Assembly (NCBI GenBank): GCA_035376985.1
Contig: DAOSSA010000002.1
Location: 62,001-126,000 of the forward strand
Length of the DNA: 64,000 nt
Direction of reading: 5' to 3'
Source of the DNA: Brevifilum sp029548365
Lineage (GTDB): Bacteria > Chloroflexota > Anaerolineae > Anaerolineales > Anaerolineaceae
Position numbers and translations under genes: made by a program. A model generated the notes under the pieces. The model was not told the origin of the DNA. It saw only the letters and a program-made list of their open reading frames with translations, and made no database searches. How positions within the stretch are numbered: position 1 is the stretch's first letter; each line of letters begins with the position of its first letter. Shown here piece by piece: positions 54,734 through 63,110 of the stretch.

Positions 54734-56098
54734 ACAACCGAGACATGTCCTATGAAGCCGTAATGAGCCGTAAAAATGAGATCATGAAGGCGTCGTTAGG
54801 GATTGACTTTGATGATTTCATTCACTCGCCGATTACTTTCGATTATGAACGCATGATGGGCGAGACGGGTTACACCCATGATGATATCGCCCGCATTCAA
54901 CATGAGACCAAGGTGGGCAACACGCCCCTGTTCGAGTTGCACAACCTGACCCGGGCTGTGCGACGCATTTCACCGCCTGGCAAAGGCGCCCGCATCTTCC
55001 TTAAAGACGAGGCTGCGAATGCTTCCGGAAGCTTTAAAGCACGCCGGGCATCGATCAGCGCGTATGAGGCTGCAGCCAAGGGGTATCGGGGGATGATCGC
55101 TGCGACCAGCGGAAATTATGGCGCTGCTGTGGCCTCTCAGGCGGTGCAGCGCGGGCTGAAGGCGATCATCATCCAGGAGGTGTTTGACAGCCGGGGTGTT
55201 GGTCAGCCTGAGATTATCGAAAAAGGTCGCAAGTGCGAAGCTTACGGCGCCGAAGTGCTCAAGCTTTCGGTGGGACCCGAGCTGTTCTACTTACTGCTGC
55301 GCACCCTGGAAGAGACTCATTATTTCAATGCCAGTCTGTACACGCCCTTTGGGATTCGGGGCGTAGAGAGCCTGGGTCTTGAGATCGCCCAGCAGGTGCG
55401 TGAGGAATGCGGCCAGGACCCGGATGTCGTGGTGATCACCCATGCAGGCGGTGGCAATCTGACCGGTACGGCGCGCGGTCTGCTGGCAGCAGGTTGCGAT
55501 GACACCCGGATCGTAGCCTGTTCGGTTGATTTGAGCGGGCTGCACATGGCTTCAGACCGCGATTTTAACCGCAAATCCTTCACCACCGGGCATACCGGGT
55601 TTGGCGTGCCCTTCGCTACCTGGCCGGACCGGGTGGATGTTCCCCGCAATGCTGCCCGTTCGCTGCGTTATATGGATGAATACCAGCTGGTTACCCAGGG
55701 CGAGGTTTTTTATGTGACCGAGCTGCTCACCAAAATAGAAGGCATTGAGCGCGGCCCAGCCGGGAATACCAGCCTGACGGCAGCGATCACCCTGGCCCGG
55801 CAAATGGACCAGGACCAGGTGGTGGTTGTCCAGGAAACTGAATATACTGGCGCAGGTAAACACCACAACAGCCAGCTCAGCTTTGCCCGAGAAAACGGTA
55901 TTGAAGTCCGGCGCGGTGACCCCGAAGAAAGCGTGCCCGGCCAATCGATTGTCATCCCTGAACGGCTGGAACAGGTACGGGGCAAAGTGCAGGACATGGA
56001 GCGCCTGCGCAACTCCTACCTGAAGAATGCAGCCAATCATCACCCTGTTGATCAGTGGGATGAGATTGATATCAGCTTTTTAGCAGCGGATCTGAAGG
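54730..56098 (+). CDS. ortB: 2-amino-4-ketopentanoate thiolase, beta subunit (3' end in gap)
   Basis: OrtB is the PLP-dependent subunit, of threonine-synthase-like fold type II. The PLP Lys is in EAANASGSFKARRASISAYEAA (about residue 100), and a glycine-rich phosphate loop THAGGGNLTGTARG is near residue 240. About 456 residues are visible before the assembly gap, near the full length of the family (about 470), so only a short C-terminal piece and the stop are missing. Confidence 0.9.
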
Positions 56099-56198
56099 NN
56101 NNNNNNNNNNNNNNNNNNNNNNNNNNNNNNNNNNNNNNNNNNNNNNNNNNNNNNNNNNNNNNNNNNNNNNNNNNNNNNNNNNNNNNNNNNNNNNNNNN
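56099..56198. other. Assembly gap (100 N) between ortB and oraE
   Basis: The gap must hide the end of ortB and most of oraS (about 360 bp in known clusters), so its true length is well above 100 bp. Confidence 0.97.
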
Positions 56199-56255
56199 GC
56201 CATCCTGGAGGATAAGGATATCCTGAATAATTTGTTTGAGGAGGTGACACAATGA
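56199..56255 (+). CDS. oraS: D-ornithine 4,5-aminomutase S subunit, C-terminal fragment
   Basis: Only the last 18 codons (AILEDKDILNNLFEEVTQ) and the TGA are seen. The stop overlaps the oraE ATG (ATGA). The position directly before oraE and the acidic helical C-terminus fit OraS, the small partner of OraE, whose usual length is about 120 aa. The identification is by position; the rest lies in the gap. Confidence 0.65.
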   Translation, partial: AILEDKDILNNLFEEVTQ

Positions 56256-58462
56256 GCGCATTAAAACCGCTTGATCCCAATGAAAAGATGGACATTGAAG
56301 CCATCCTGACGGACCTGGAGAATTACCGTCCGCTGCGCAAAGGCTGGGTGTGGCGAAAAGTCATGGAAGATGGCGTTGACATGGGTCCGTTTCACTTTCG
56401 CAACATGTCAGAGCCATTAAAAAACAGCATCGGACTGCCTGCATCGAAGTATTTTGACGATATCGATCCGCAACCCGAGTGCGTGGTGACCTCAGAAATT
56501 GCTTCCGGTCGCTTTGAGGATGACCTGCGGCGGATGCGCATGGCGGCCTGGCACGGTGCAGACCACCTGATGGTGATCCGGACCACCGGGCAGAGCCATA
56601 TTGATGGGTTGATGGAGGGCACACCTGAGGGTGTGGGCGGTGTACCGATCACGCGTAAGCAGATCAGAGCCAGCCGAAAAGCCTGTGACCTGATTGAAGA
56701 AGAGGTTGGGCGACCGATTAACTTCCACAGCTACGTTTCCGGTGTGGCTGGGCCTGAGGTGGCTGTGTTGTTTGCTGAAGAAGGCGTCAATGGGGCACAC
56801 CAGGACCCGCAGTACAATGTGCTTTACCGCAACATCAACATGTATCGTTCTTTCGTGGATGCTGCTGAAGCCAAGCTCGTGATGACAGCGGGCCAGATTT
56901 TTCAGATTGATGGTGCGCATAATGCCAATGCGACCGCCAAAGCCGGCTGGTTGGTGATGCCCGAGCTGCTGGTGCAGCATGGCATTAACTGCGCCTATTC
57001 GCTTGCTTCGGGGATGCCCAAAGAGCTGATCGGGCTCTCCACGGTGCCGCCCAACTCACCACCGGCGCCAAAATTATGGTACGATCTGCCCTACGCAGTG
57101 GCTTTACGCGATTTCTTCTCTGATTTCAAGATGCGCGCCCAGCAAAATACGCGCTACATTGAATCGGATATCGAAGAGGCCATTCGGACTCACACGATTG
57201 ACACCCTGATCTCGATGCTGACCAGCGCCGATATCCAGAGCACCATCACCCCTGATGAGGGACGCAACGTGCCCTGGCACTACAACAATATCCGCGGTGT
57301 GCAGACGGTTAAGCAAACCTGGTCAGCTCTGGATGGGATTAAAGAATTGCTCAGCCTTAAGATGGATGGTCCCCTGGGTGAGATGGTGCGCGATATCAAA
57401 GAGCGCGCGGTGGGCTTCCTAGAAGAGATCCTCGAGGTCGGCGGGTACTTCGCCGCGGTTGAGCAAGGCTTCTTTGTGGACTCGGCTCAATACCCTGAAC
57501 GCAGCGGTGATGGCATTGCCCGGGACGGTCAGGGTGGCGTGGCGGCTGATTCGATCGTGCCGCGCGACCCCGATTACCTGGCACCGGTGTGCGCCCATTA
57601 TGGGAACAACAACCTGCCGGAGGGATTGGATCATCCCTGTGATCTGATCGAGGGCTGCACGCTCTGCCATCCAGACAAAATTGTCTATATTGACGAGCTG
57701 GATCCTGAGGATTCAGCGGATCGGCGTTTGCAGGACACCTATCCATACCGCAAGGGTCATCTGATACGACCCGAGGTGGAATGGGCAGGCGATGGAACTG
57801 TTCTGATGCAGATGATGGTTCCGGAGCAAGAGGATTACGCCCGCGAAGCCGGCCTGGAAATCGCCCGCCGAATGGGATTGGATGACCCCCAGGTGGTCAA
57901 CCTGATGGTGTTGCACCCGGCAGAAGGCTGTTATCTTGAGGTTAAAGGGAAGGTGACCTTTGACGTGGATCGCGATACCTTGAAGATCCCCGAGAAAATT
58001 GAATTATTACCCGAAGAGGAACTGCGCGAAGCGGTTTTGAAGGTCGGCTTGAAAGTGGTTGCAGGTACGGTCGGAGAAGACGAGCACAGTGTTGGTCTGC
58101 GAGAAATCCTGGACATCAAACACGGCGGCATTGAAAAATATGGCGTCAAGTACCATTACCTGGGCACCTCGGTGCCGATCAGCAAGATGATCGACGCCGC
58201 GATTGAAACCGGTGCGCAGGCGATCCTGATCTCGACGATCATCAGCCACGGCGATATCCACCGCATCCAGATGAAGCGGCTGGTTGAACTATGCCAGGAA
58301 AGGGGCATTCGTGACAGGCTGATCCTGATCGCTGGCGGCACACAGGTGACACCTGACATGGCTGCTGAGTGCGGACTGGACGCTGCCTTCGGACGCGGCA
58401 CCAAGGGCATTGAAGTGGTCGATGCGATGGTTAAAACACTCAAACAACGCGGCGTGTTGTAG
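56252..58462 (+). CDS. oraE: D-ornithine 4,5-aminomutase E subunit
   Basis: OraE is the large subunit of the adenosylcobalamin- and PLP-dependent enzyme converting D-ornithine to 2,4-diaminopentanoate. The 736-residue protein has an N-terminal TIM-barrel region and a C-terminal B12 domain with the DxHxxG motif in GEDEHSVGLREILD (about 609-622). The downstream SxL-like and GG motifs are GTSVPISKMIDAA and ILIAGGTQVTPDMAAECGLD. A lysine within the B12-domain segment DIKHGG (about 621) may be the PLP lysine, known to lie in this domain in the Clostridium sticklandii enzyme. GAGGTGACACA precedes the start. Confidence 0.94.
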   Translation: MSALKPLDPNEKMDIEAILTDLENYRPLRKGWVWRKVMEDGVDMGPFHFRNMSEPLKNSIGLPASKYFDDIDPQPECVVTSEIASGRFEDDLRRMRMAAWHGADHLMVIRTTGQSHIDGLMEGTPEGVGGVPITRKQIRASRKACDLIEEEVGRPINFHSYVSGVAGPEVAVLFAEEGVNGAHQDPQYNVLYRNINMYRSFVDAAEAKLVMTAGQIFQIDGAHNANATAKAGWLVMPELLVQHGINCAYSLASGMPKELIGLSTVPPNSPPAPKLWYDLPYAVALRDFFSDFKMRAQQNTRYIESDIEEAIRTHTIDTLISMLTSADIQSTITPDEGRNVPWHYNNIRGVQTVKQTWSALDGIKELLSLKMDGPLGEMVRDIKERAVGFLEEILEVGGYFAAVEQGFFVDSAQYPERSGDGIARDGQGGVAADSIVPRDPDYLAPVCAHYGNNNLPEGLDHPCDLIEGCTLCHPDKIVYIDELDPEDSADRRLQDTYPYRKGHLIRPEVEWAGDGTVLMQMMVPEQEDYAREAGLEIARRMGLDDPQVVNLMVLHPAEGCYLEVKGKVTFDVDRDTLKIPEKIELLPEEELREAVLKVGLKVVAGTVGEDEHSVGLREILDIKHGGIEKYGVKYHYLGTSVPISKMIDAAIETGAQAILISTIISHGDIHRIQMKRLVELCQERGIRDRLILIAGGTQVTPDMAAECGLDAAFGRGTKGIEVVDAMVKTLKQRGVL

Positions 58463-58469
58463 AGGATCT

Positions 58470-59801
58470 GTGAACGAAGACGTCCTGACAATTGAGATCG
58501 GCTCGACCATCACCAAGGCGAATGCCTTCAGGCTGCAACCAGGGGGCATCTTAGAGCACCTGGCGCAGGGTTTTTCGACCACAACGGTGGCAGAAGGTGA
58601 TGTTGGCATTGGCGTTGACGTGGCTTTGGCCGAAGTTGAAACCAACCTGGGCCGATCTCTAAATGACCCGCAAATTTTTATCAACAGTTCAGCCGCGGGC
58701 GGTCTGCAAATGACCGTCCACGGGCTGACTCAAAGTATGACTGCCAGGGCGGCCCGTGAGGCTGCCCTGGGCGCTGGCGCGATTGTTAAGCTGGTGACGG
58801 TTGGTGCCCTGGATGCCTATGACTTGGATGCTATCCGGGATATCAAACCGAATATCATCCTGCTGGCCGGGGGCGTGGACTACGGTGAAAAGAAGATTGT
58901 GTTGCAGAATGCCGAAAGCCTGGCTTCCCTCGGGCTTCAGGTTCCCATCGTCTACGCGGGCAACGCGGTGATCCGCAAGCCGATTAAAGAAATTTTTGAA
59001 TCAGCCGGGATTGAAACCCTGCTGGCTGACAATGTTTTTCCTGAAGTGGACGTTTTGAATATCAAGCCCGTGCGTTACCTGATCCAGCAGGTGTTTAACC
59101 GCCATATTATCCACGGGCCGGGCATGAGCCGTCTGGGTGAACTGACCGACCATCAAATCCTGCCCACGCCGGGTGCAGTTTTGCACGCTGCGGAATTATT
59201 TGCCAAAGCCCTGGGCGATTGTTTGGTTTTTGATGTGGGCGGCGCCACCACTGATGTGCACAGTGTCAGCGAGGGCAGTCGTGAGTGGGCAGACCGCCTG
59301 ACCGAACCAGAACCGTATGCCAAACGCACAGTGGAAGGCGACCTGGGTGTGTATGTCAACGCTCGCAACATCATCGAGATGGCGGCGGGTGAGGGCTTGC
59401 ATTATCAGATCGAAAACTTAAAGGCTGTTCCCAAAACAGAACATGAGATGACCCTGACGCGCTGGCTGTGCACCCGGGCAGTGGAAACCGCCATTCGGCG
59501 TCATGCCGGCATGGTGGTCGATGTGTACACCCCAACAGGCAAGCGCCAGGTGGTGCGGGGAAAGGATCTATCGGCGGTTAAATGGGTGATTGGCACCGGC
59601 GGCGCACTGACGCGCATTCCGGGCGGGGCGGAGATTCTGCGTTCAATCTGCACCGGACCGGGTAAATATCTGCTCCCTCCCCCGGATACGGCTGTACTGA
59701 TTGACCGCGATTATCTCTTTTCAGCCTTTGGCACCCTGGCTGGAGTCTATCCCGATGCGGTCAAAAACACATTTCTCGCCTGGGTTGAAAGTCAGGCTTA
59801 G
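58470..59801 (+). CDS. GlmL/MutL-like ATPase, putative aminomutase reactivase
   Basis: This ASKHA-fold protein (443 aa) resembles MutL/GlmL, encoded with glutamate mutase in clostridia. It opens LTIEIGSTITKANAF (phosphate-1 loop) and has CLVFDVGGATTDVHSV (phosphate-2 loop). Such proteins are thought to release inactive cobalamin from B12 mutases, so here it would maintain OraSE; this is inferred from position. GTG 58470 with GAGGA upstream is the chosen start, 7 bases after oraE; an in-frame ATG at 58410 lies inside oraE. Confidence 0.85.
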   Translation: MNEDVLTIEIGSTITKANAFRLQPGGILEHLAQGFSTTTVAEGDVGIGVDVALAEVETNLGRSLNDPQIFINSSAAGGLQMTVHGLTQSMTARAAREAALGAGAIVKLVTVGALDAYDLDAIRDIKPNIILLAGGVDYGEKKIVLQNAESLASLGLQVPIVYAGNAVIRKPIKEIFESAGIETLLADNVFPEVDVLNIKPVRYLIQQVFNRHIIHGPGMSRLGELTDHQILPTPGAVLHAAELFAKALGDCLVFDVGGATTDVHSVSEGSREWADRLTEPEPYAKRTVEGDLGVYVNARNIIEMAAGEGLHYQIENLKAVPKTEHEMTLTRWLCTRAVETAIRRHAGMVVDVYTPTGKRQVVRGKDLSAVKWVIGTGGALTRIPGGAEILRSICTGPGKYLLPPPDTAVLIDRDYLFSAFGTLAGVYPDAVKNTFLAWVESQA

Positions 59802-59818
59802 CATTAGAAAGGATTTGA

Positions 59819-60901
59819 TTGAATATGTATACCCCCCGACTCGAAATATTTCCCGACCGGATTGCTGAAAACGTCAGGTACATCCTTGGGTTATGCCACG
59901 AGCATGGCGCACAGGTAGCATGTGTATCCAAGGTGCTGCGCGCACATCCGGCGATTCAAAAAGTGTTCAAAGAAGAAGGCGCTGACATGCTGGCCGATTC
60001 GCGAGCCGAAAATCTACGCCTGGCTGCCGAAACCTACCCGGAAATGCCCCGTTTAATGTTGAGATTGCCTGCGCTGTGCGAGGTAGAGAACGTCATTCGC
60101 TATGCAGACTACTCGTTGAACTCATCCCTGGGGACGCTGGAAGCGCTGTCACAGGCGGCGGTGGGATTAAATAGGGCCCACAAAGTGATCATCATGGTGG
60201 ACGTGGGTGACCTGCGCGAGGGTGTGTGGCCTGATCGTGTGGTTCCGTTGGTGGAAAATGCCGCCCGACTGCCCAATATTGAGATTGCCGGGCTGGGCGC
60301 CAACCTGGCCTGTTATGGGGGTGTGATCCCTACGCCGGAAAACATGCGCACCCTGATTGACTGCCGGGATGCCTGCCGCGAGGCGACAGGACTGCCGTTG
60401 GAACTGCTCTCCGGTGGAAACAGCGCCAACCTACCCCTGCTGATGGAGGGCGGTATGCCGCCTGAGATCAATCACTTCCGGATTGGCGAGGCGATCATCT
60501 TGGGGCGCAACGTGCTCGACCGTTCCCCCCTGCCGGGGACGCGCCAGGATGGCTTGCGGGTCGTGGCGGAAATCATCGAGCTTGAAAGCAAACCTTCGAT
60601 CCCGATCGGGCCACGCGGACAGGATGCCTTTGGCAACCAGGTGGAATTTGAGGATCGGGGTGTGCGCAAACGCGCTTTGCTCAACATGGGTCGCCAGGAC
60701 GTGGACATTGAAGGTCTGACACCGGAGGATGATGGGATCATCGTGCTGGGCGGCAGCAGCGATCACCTGGTGCTGGATGTAAGCGATGCACATCAATCGC
60801 TGCAACTGGGCGATGAGGTTGCCTTTATGCCAACTTACAGCGCGCTTTTAGCCGCTTCGACTTCGCCTTATGTTGAGAAAAAAGTTGTGCAAGGATTATA
60901 A
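59819..60901 (+). CDS. orr: Ornithine racemase (alanine racemase fold)
   Basis: Orr converts L-ornithine to the D-form needed by OraSE. It is a PLP enzyme of fold-type III with the PLP Lys in ACVSKVLRAHPAIQKVF (about residue 40) and a phosphate loop region LSGGNSANLPLLMEGG. Members of this branch lack the usual alanine racemase N-terminal GYGHG motif. The start may be TTG 59819 (AGAAAGGA 5 bases upstream) or ATG 59825. Length is about 360 aa. Substrate assignment follows from the operon. Confidence 0.85.
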   Translation: MNMYTPRLEIFPDRIAENVRYILGLCHEHGAQVACVSKVLRAHPAIQKVFKEEGADMLADSRAENLRLAAETYPEMPRLMLRLPALCEVENVIRYADYSLNSSLGTLEALSQAAVGLNRAHKVIIMVDVGDLREGVWPDRVVPLVENAARLPNIEIAGLGANLACYGGVIPTPENMRTLIDCRDACREATGLPLELLSGGNSANLPLLMEGGMPPEINHFRIGEAIILGRNVLDRSPLPGTRQDGLRVVAEIIELESKPSIPIGPRGQDAFGNQVEFEDRGVRKRALLNMGRQDVDIEGLTPEDDGIIVLGGSSDHLVLDVSDAHQSLQLGDEVAFMPTYSALLAASTSPYVEKKVVQGL

Positions 60902-60912
60902 TTAGGTTAATC

Positions 60913-62034
60913 ATGCTGTACCAGACTCACATCCGCATTCATCTGGATCATATCCGCTTCAATATTAACGGCATTCGCCAGGCGATTGGCGCTGAGCGCA
61001 AGCTGTTGATTGCGGTGAAGGCGAATGCTTACGGGCACGGCGCGGTGGAAGTCTCCCGGATGGCAGAGGAAATCGGTGTGGATTGGCTGGGCGTGGCTAC
61101 GGTTCCGGAGGGCATGCAGTTGCGGCAGGCGGGTATCCGCTTGCCGATTTTAAAGTTTTCACCGGTCTTTGAAGAGGAAATGGCGGCGGCAGTCCACAAC
61201 GACCTGGTGTTGACGGTATGCGAGCTGGATAATATCCTGGCGCTGCAAACCGCCAGCGCCGCAGCAGGGAAGCGGCAATCTGTACACCTCAAGGTGGAGA
61301 CCGGCATGGGGCGCATTGGAGTGACCATCTCAGACGCGCCAGCGCTGGCAACAGCCATTGATCAGCATTGTCCAAACCTGGCGCTGGAGGGGATATTCAC
61401 CCACCTGCCGATCAGCGATGACCCCGACCCGGATTACACCCGGGGACAGATTCAGCGCTTCAAGGCTGTGGTTGAGGATATCCATAAAGCCATCGGTCGG
61501 CAGGTGGACCTGGTGCACTGTGCCAACTCGGGCGCGGTGCTGGGGCATGAGCCGGGCTGGCTGGATATGATGCGCCCGGGTGTGATGGTGTATGGGACAT
61601 ATCCCGACCCGCGCACCCCGCGCACGATCTCCCTTAAACCCGGGATGAGTTTTTACACACGCGTATCATTTCTCAAACACGTAACCGCCGGGACGAGTAT
61701 CGGGTACGGGCGCACCTGGTTTGCCCCGCAAGACACCTGGATCGGCACCATTCCCGCAGGCTACGCGGATGGCTTTAATCGCCTGTTTTCAAACCGGGGC
61801 AGGGTGCTGATCAACGGGCGCTCGTACCCACTGGTGGGGCGGGTATGTATGGATCAGAGCATGGTTGACCTGGGACCATCGACGGACGTAAAGGTGGGGG
61901 ATGAGGTCGTGTTGATGGGCAGGAGCGGTGATGAGGAGATCACCTGTGAAGAGTGGGCGCAGAAGCTGGATACCATCACCTATGAGGTAACATGCCAGAT
62001 CAACCCGCGGGTGACGCGCGTGTATTTAACTTAG
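60913..62034 (+). CDS. alr: Alanine racemase
   Basis: Alr interconverts L- and D-alanine. The PLP Lys is in LLIAVKANAYGHGAVEVS (about residue 37), and the C-terminal Tyr region is SIGYGRTWFAP with GRVCMDQSMVDL. Length is 373 aa. It follows orr by 11 bases. OrtAB is reported to release alanine, possibly as the D-isomer; an adjacent racemase would convert it to L-alanine for further use. It may also simply supply peptidoglycan. Confidence 0.93.
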   Translation: MLYQTHIRIHLDHIRFNINGIRQAIGAERKLLIAVKANAYGHGAVEVSRMAEEIGVDWLGVATVPEGMQLRQAGIRLPILKFSPVFEEEMAAAVHNDLVLTVCELDNILALQTASAAAGKRQSVHLKVETGMGRIGVTISDAPALATAIDQHCPNLALEGIFTHLPISDDPDPDYTRGQIQRFKAVVEDIHKAIGRQVDLVHCANSGAVLGHEPGWLDMMRPGVMVYGTYPDPRTPRTISLKPGMSFYTRVSFLKHVTAGTSIGYGRTWFAPQDTWIGTIPAGYADGFNRLFSNRGRVLINGRSYPLVGRVCMDQSMVDLGPSTDVKVGDEVVLMGRSGDEEITCEEWAQKLDTITYEVTCQINPRVTRVYLT

Positions 62035-62091
62035 GTGAGCAGGTTAACCCAGACAAAAGAATTAATAACAACAGAGGTGAATGGGTTTTGT

Positions 62092-62586
62092 TTACACCAT
62101 GAACTTACCCAAGGCATGCGCTGCCAGGCCGGCTAAGGGCGGGATGATAAAGGTGATGGCATATCGCAGCAGGGCGGTTTTGGGGTTGATCAGCGCCATT
62201 TCTATGGGCAGGCGGGAAATTGACCACAGGGACCAGGCAGTGACAAACCCGATGATGGCACCCAAACCAGCGCCAGCTTTGTAGAACCCGGCGACAATCG
62301 GGAATACAGCGTAGGGTGAACCCGGCACGATCCCACCGGCAACACAACCAATCAGAATTGCCTTAATCCCGGCGGAATCCCCCATCCATTTTGCAATCAA
62401 CGTTCCTGGCAGCAGCACCTGCATCAAGCCTGCGATTAAAAAACTGGCAATCAGCAGGAGCAGGTTGTTCCACACAGTGGCGCCAGCCAGTTTGATCCCG
62501 GCAATCGCCAGGTTTTCACCCCGGATGAGGGCAACAATCAACAGGATGACTGCAATTCCGGACAGGATCAGCGCTGGGGTATTCAT
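62092..62586 (-). CDS. Half-size UPF0718/DUF318-like permease
   Basis: The 164-residue protein has about five helices and the motif WMGDSAGIKAILIGCVAGGIVPGSPYAVFPI, typical of the UPF0718 (DUF318) permease family, whose members (ArsP-like, YraQ) are usually about 300 aa with two such halves. This protein would have to dimerise. ATG 62586 is chosen because AAGGAG lies upstream; the frame is open a little further without a ribosome site. The substrate is unknown. It converges with alr. Confidence 0.75.
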   Translation of the reverse strand: MNTPALILSGIAVILLIVALIRGENLAIAGIKLAGATVWNNLLLLIASFLIAGLMQVLLPGTLIAKWMGDSAGIKAILIGCVAGGIVPGSPYAVFPIVAGFYKAGAGLGAIIGFVTAWSLWSISRLPIEMALINPKTALLRYAITFIIPPLAGLAAHALGKFMV

Positions 62587-62785
62587 GGGCGATCTCCTTG
62601 TGGAGTTATTCATTGGATTTTCTTTCAGCATAGTGGGTTTTGACTTGTGGATGGTTCTGCCAATTGATTATAAATGGGTTAATCACCCTGGGCAAGCTTT
62701 TTTGGTTCTGCGAATGTGAAACAGCCCATAACGGAAAGCATAAGAATGTGTTGAAAATGGGTCAGTTCTTAATTCAGCGTCATGT

Positions 62786-62897
62786 GTAGGGGCGGACCTT
62801 CGCGTAGCACTTCCTGTGCCCTGCAAGGGTATTGAGCTGTGTCAGCCCAACCCGAAGGTGTCCTATGGGCAGGGCAACCACAGAGGGTTGCCCCTAC
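62786..62897. repeat. Small palindromic, MITE-like element
   Basis: A 112-bp element is bounded by GTAGGGGC and GCCCCTAC. Its right end forms a hairpin (GGGCAACC against GGTTGCCC). The internal part resembles bases near 30595-30640, so it may be a dispersed, non-autonomous repeat. Confidence 0.6.
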
Positions 62898-63001
62898 GAA
62901 TTAATATAATATTCATAATAATCGTAAATGCTAAAAATTATTATGTTCATTCATAAACCAATTATGATTACCATTTGTTTTTAACACTCTCGATGATTTT
63001 C

Positions 63002-63030
63002 TTGAATATATTTGTATTTCAATGTATACT
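63002..63030 (+). promoter_or_regulatory. Promoter of the beta-helix protein gene
   Basis: TTGAAT (63002-63007) and TATACT (63025-63030) are 17 bases apart. A leader of about 75 bases follows. Confidence 0.65.
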
Positions 63031-63110
63031 GTACTATAAGCTCTATAATCATTAACAATAGTGTCACACAGTTTTTCGACAGAAATATTTTTCGAAAGAA
63101 AGGAGTCGTT

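Larger units (their letters stand above)
62587..63110. other. Intergenic region upstream of the beta-helix gene
   Basis: These 524 bases hold the palindromic element at 62786-62897 and the promoter at 63002-63030; the remainder is AT-rich without a visible gene. Confidence 0.6.
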
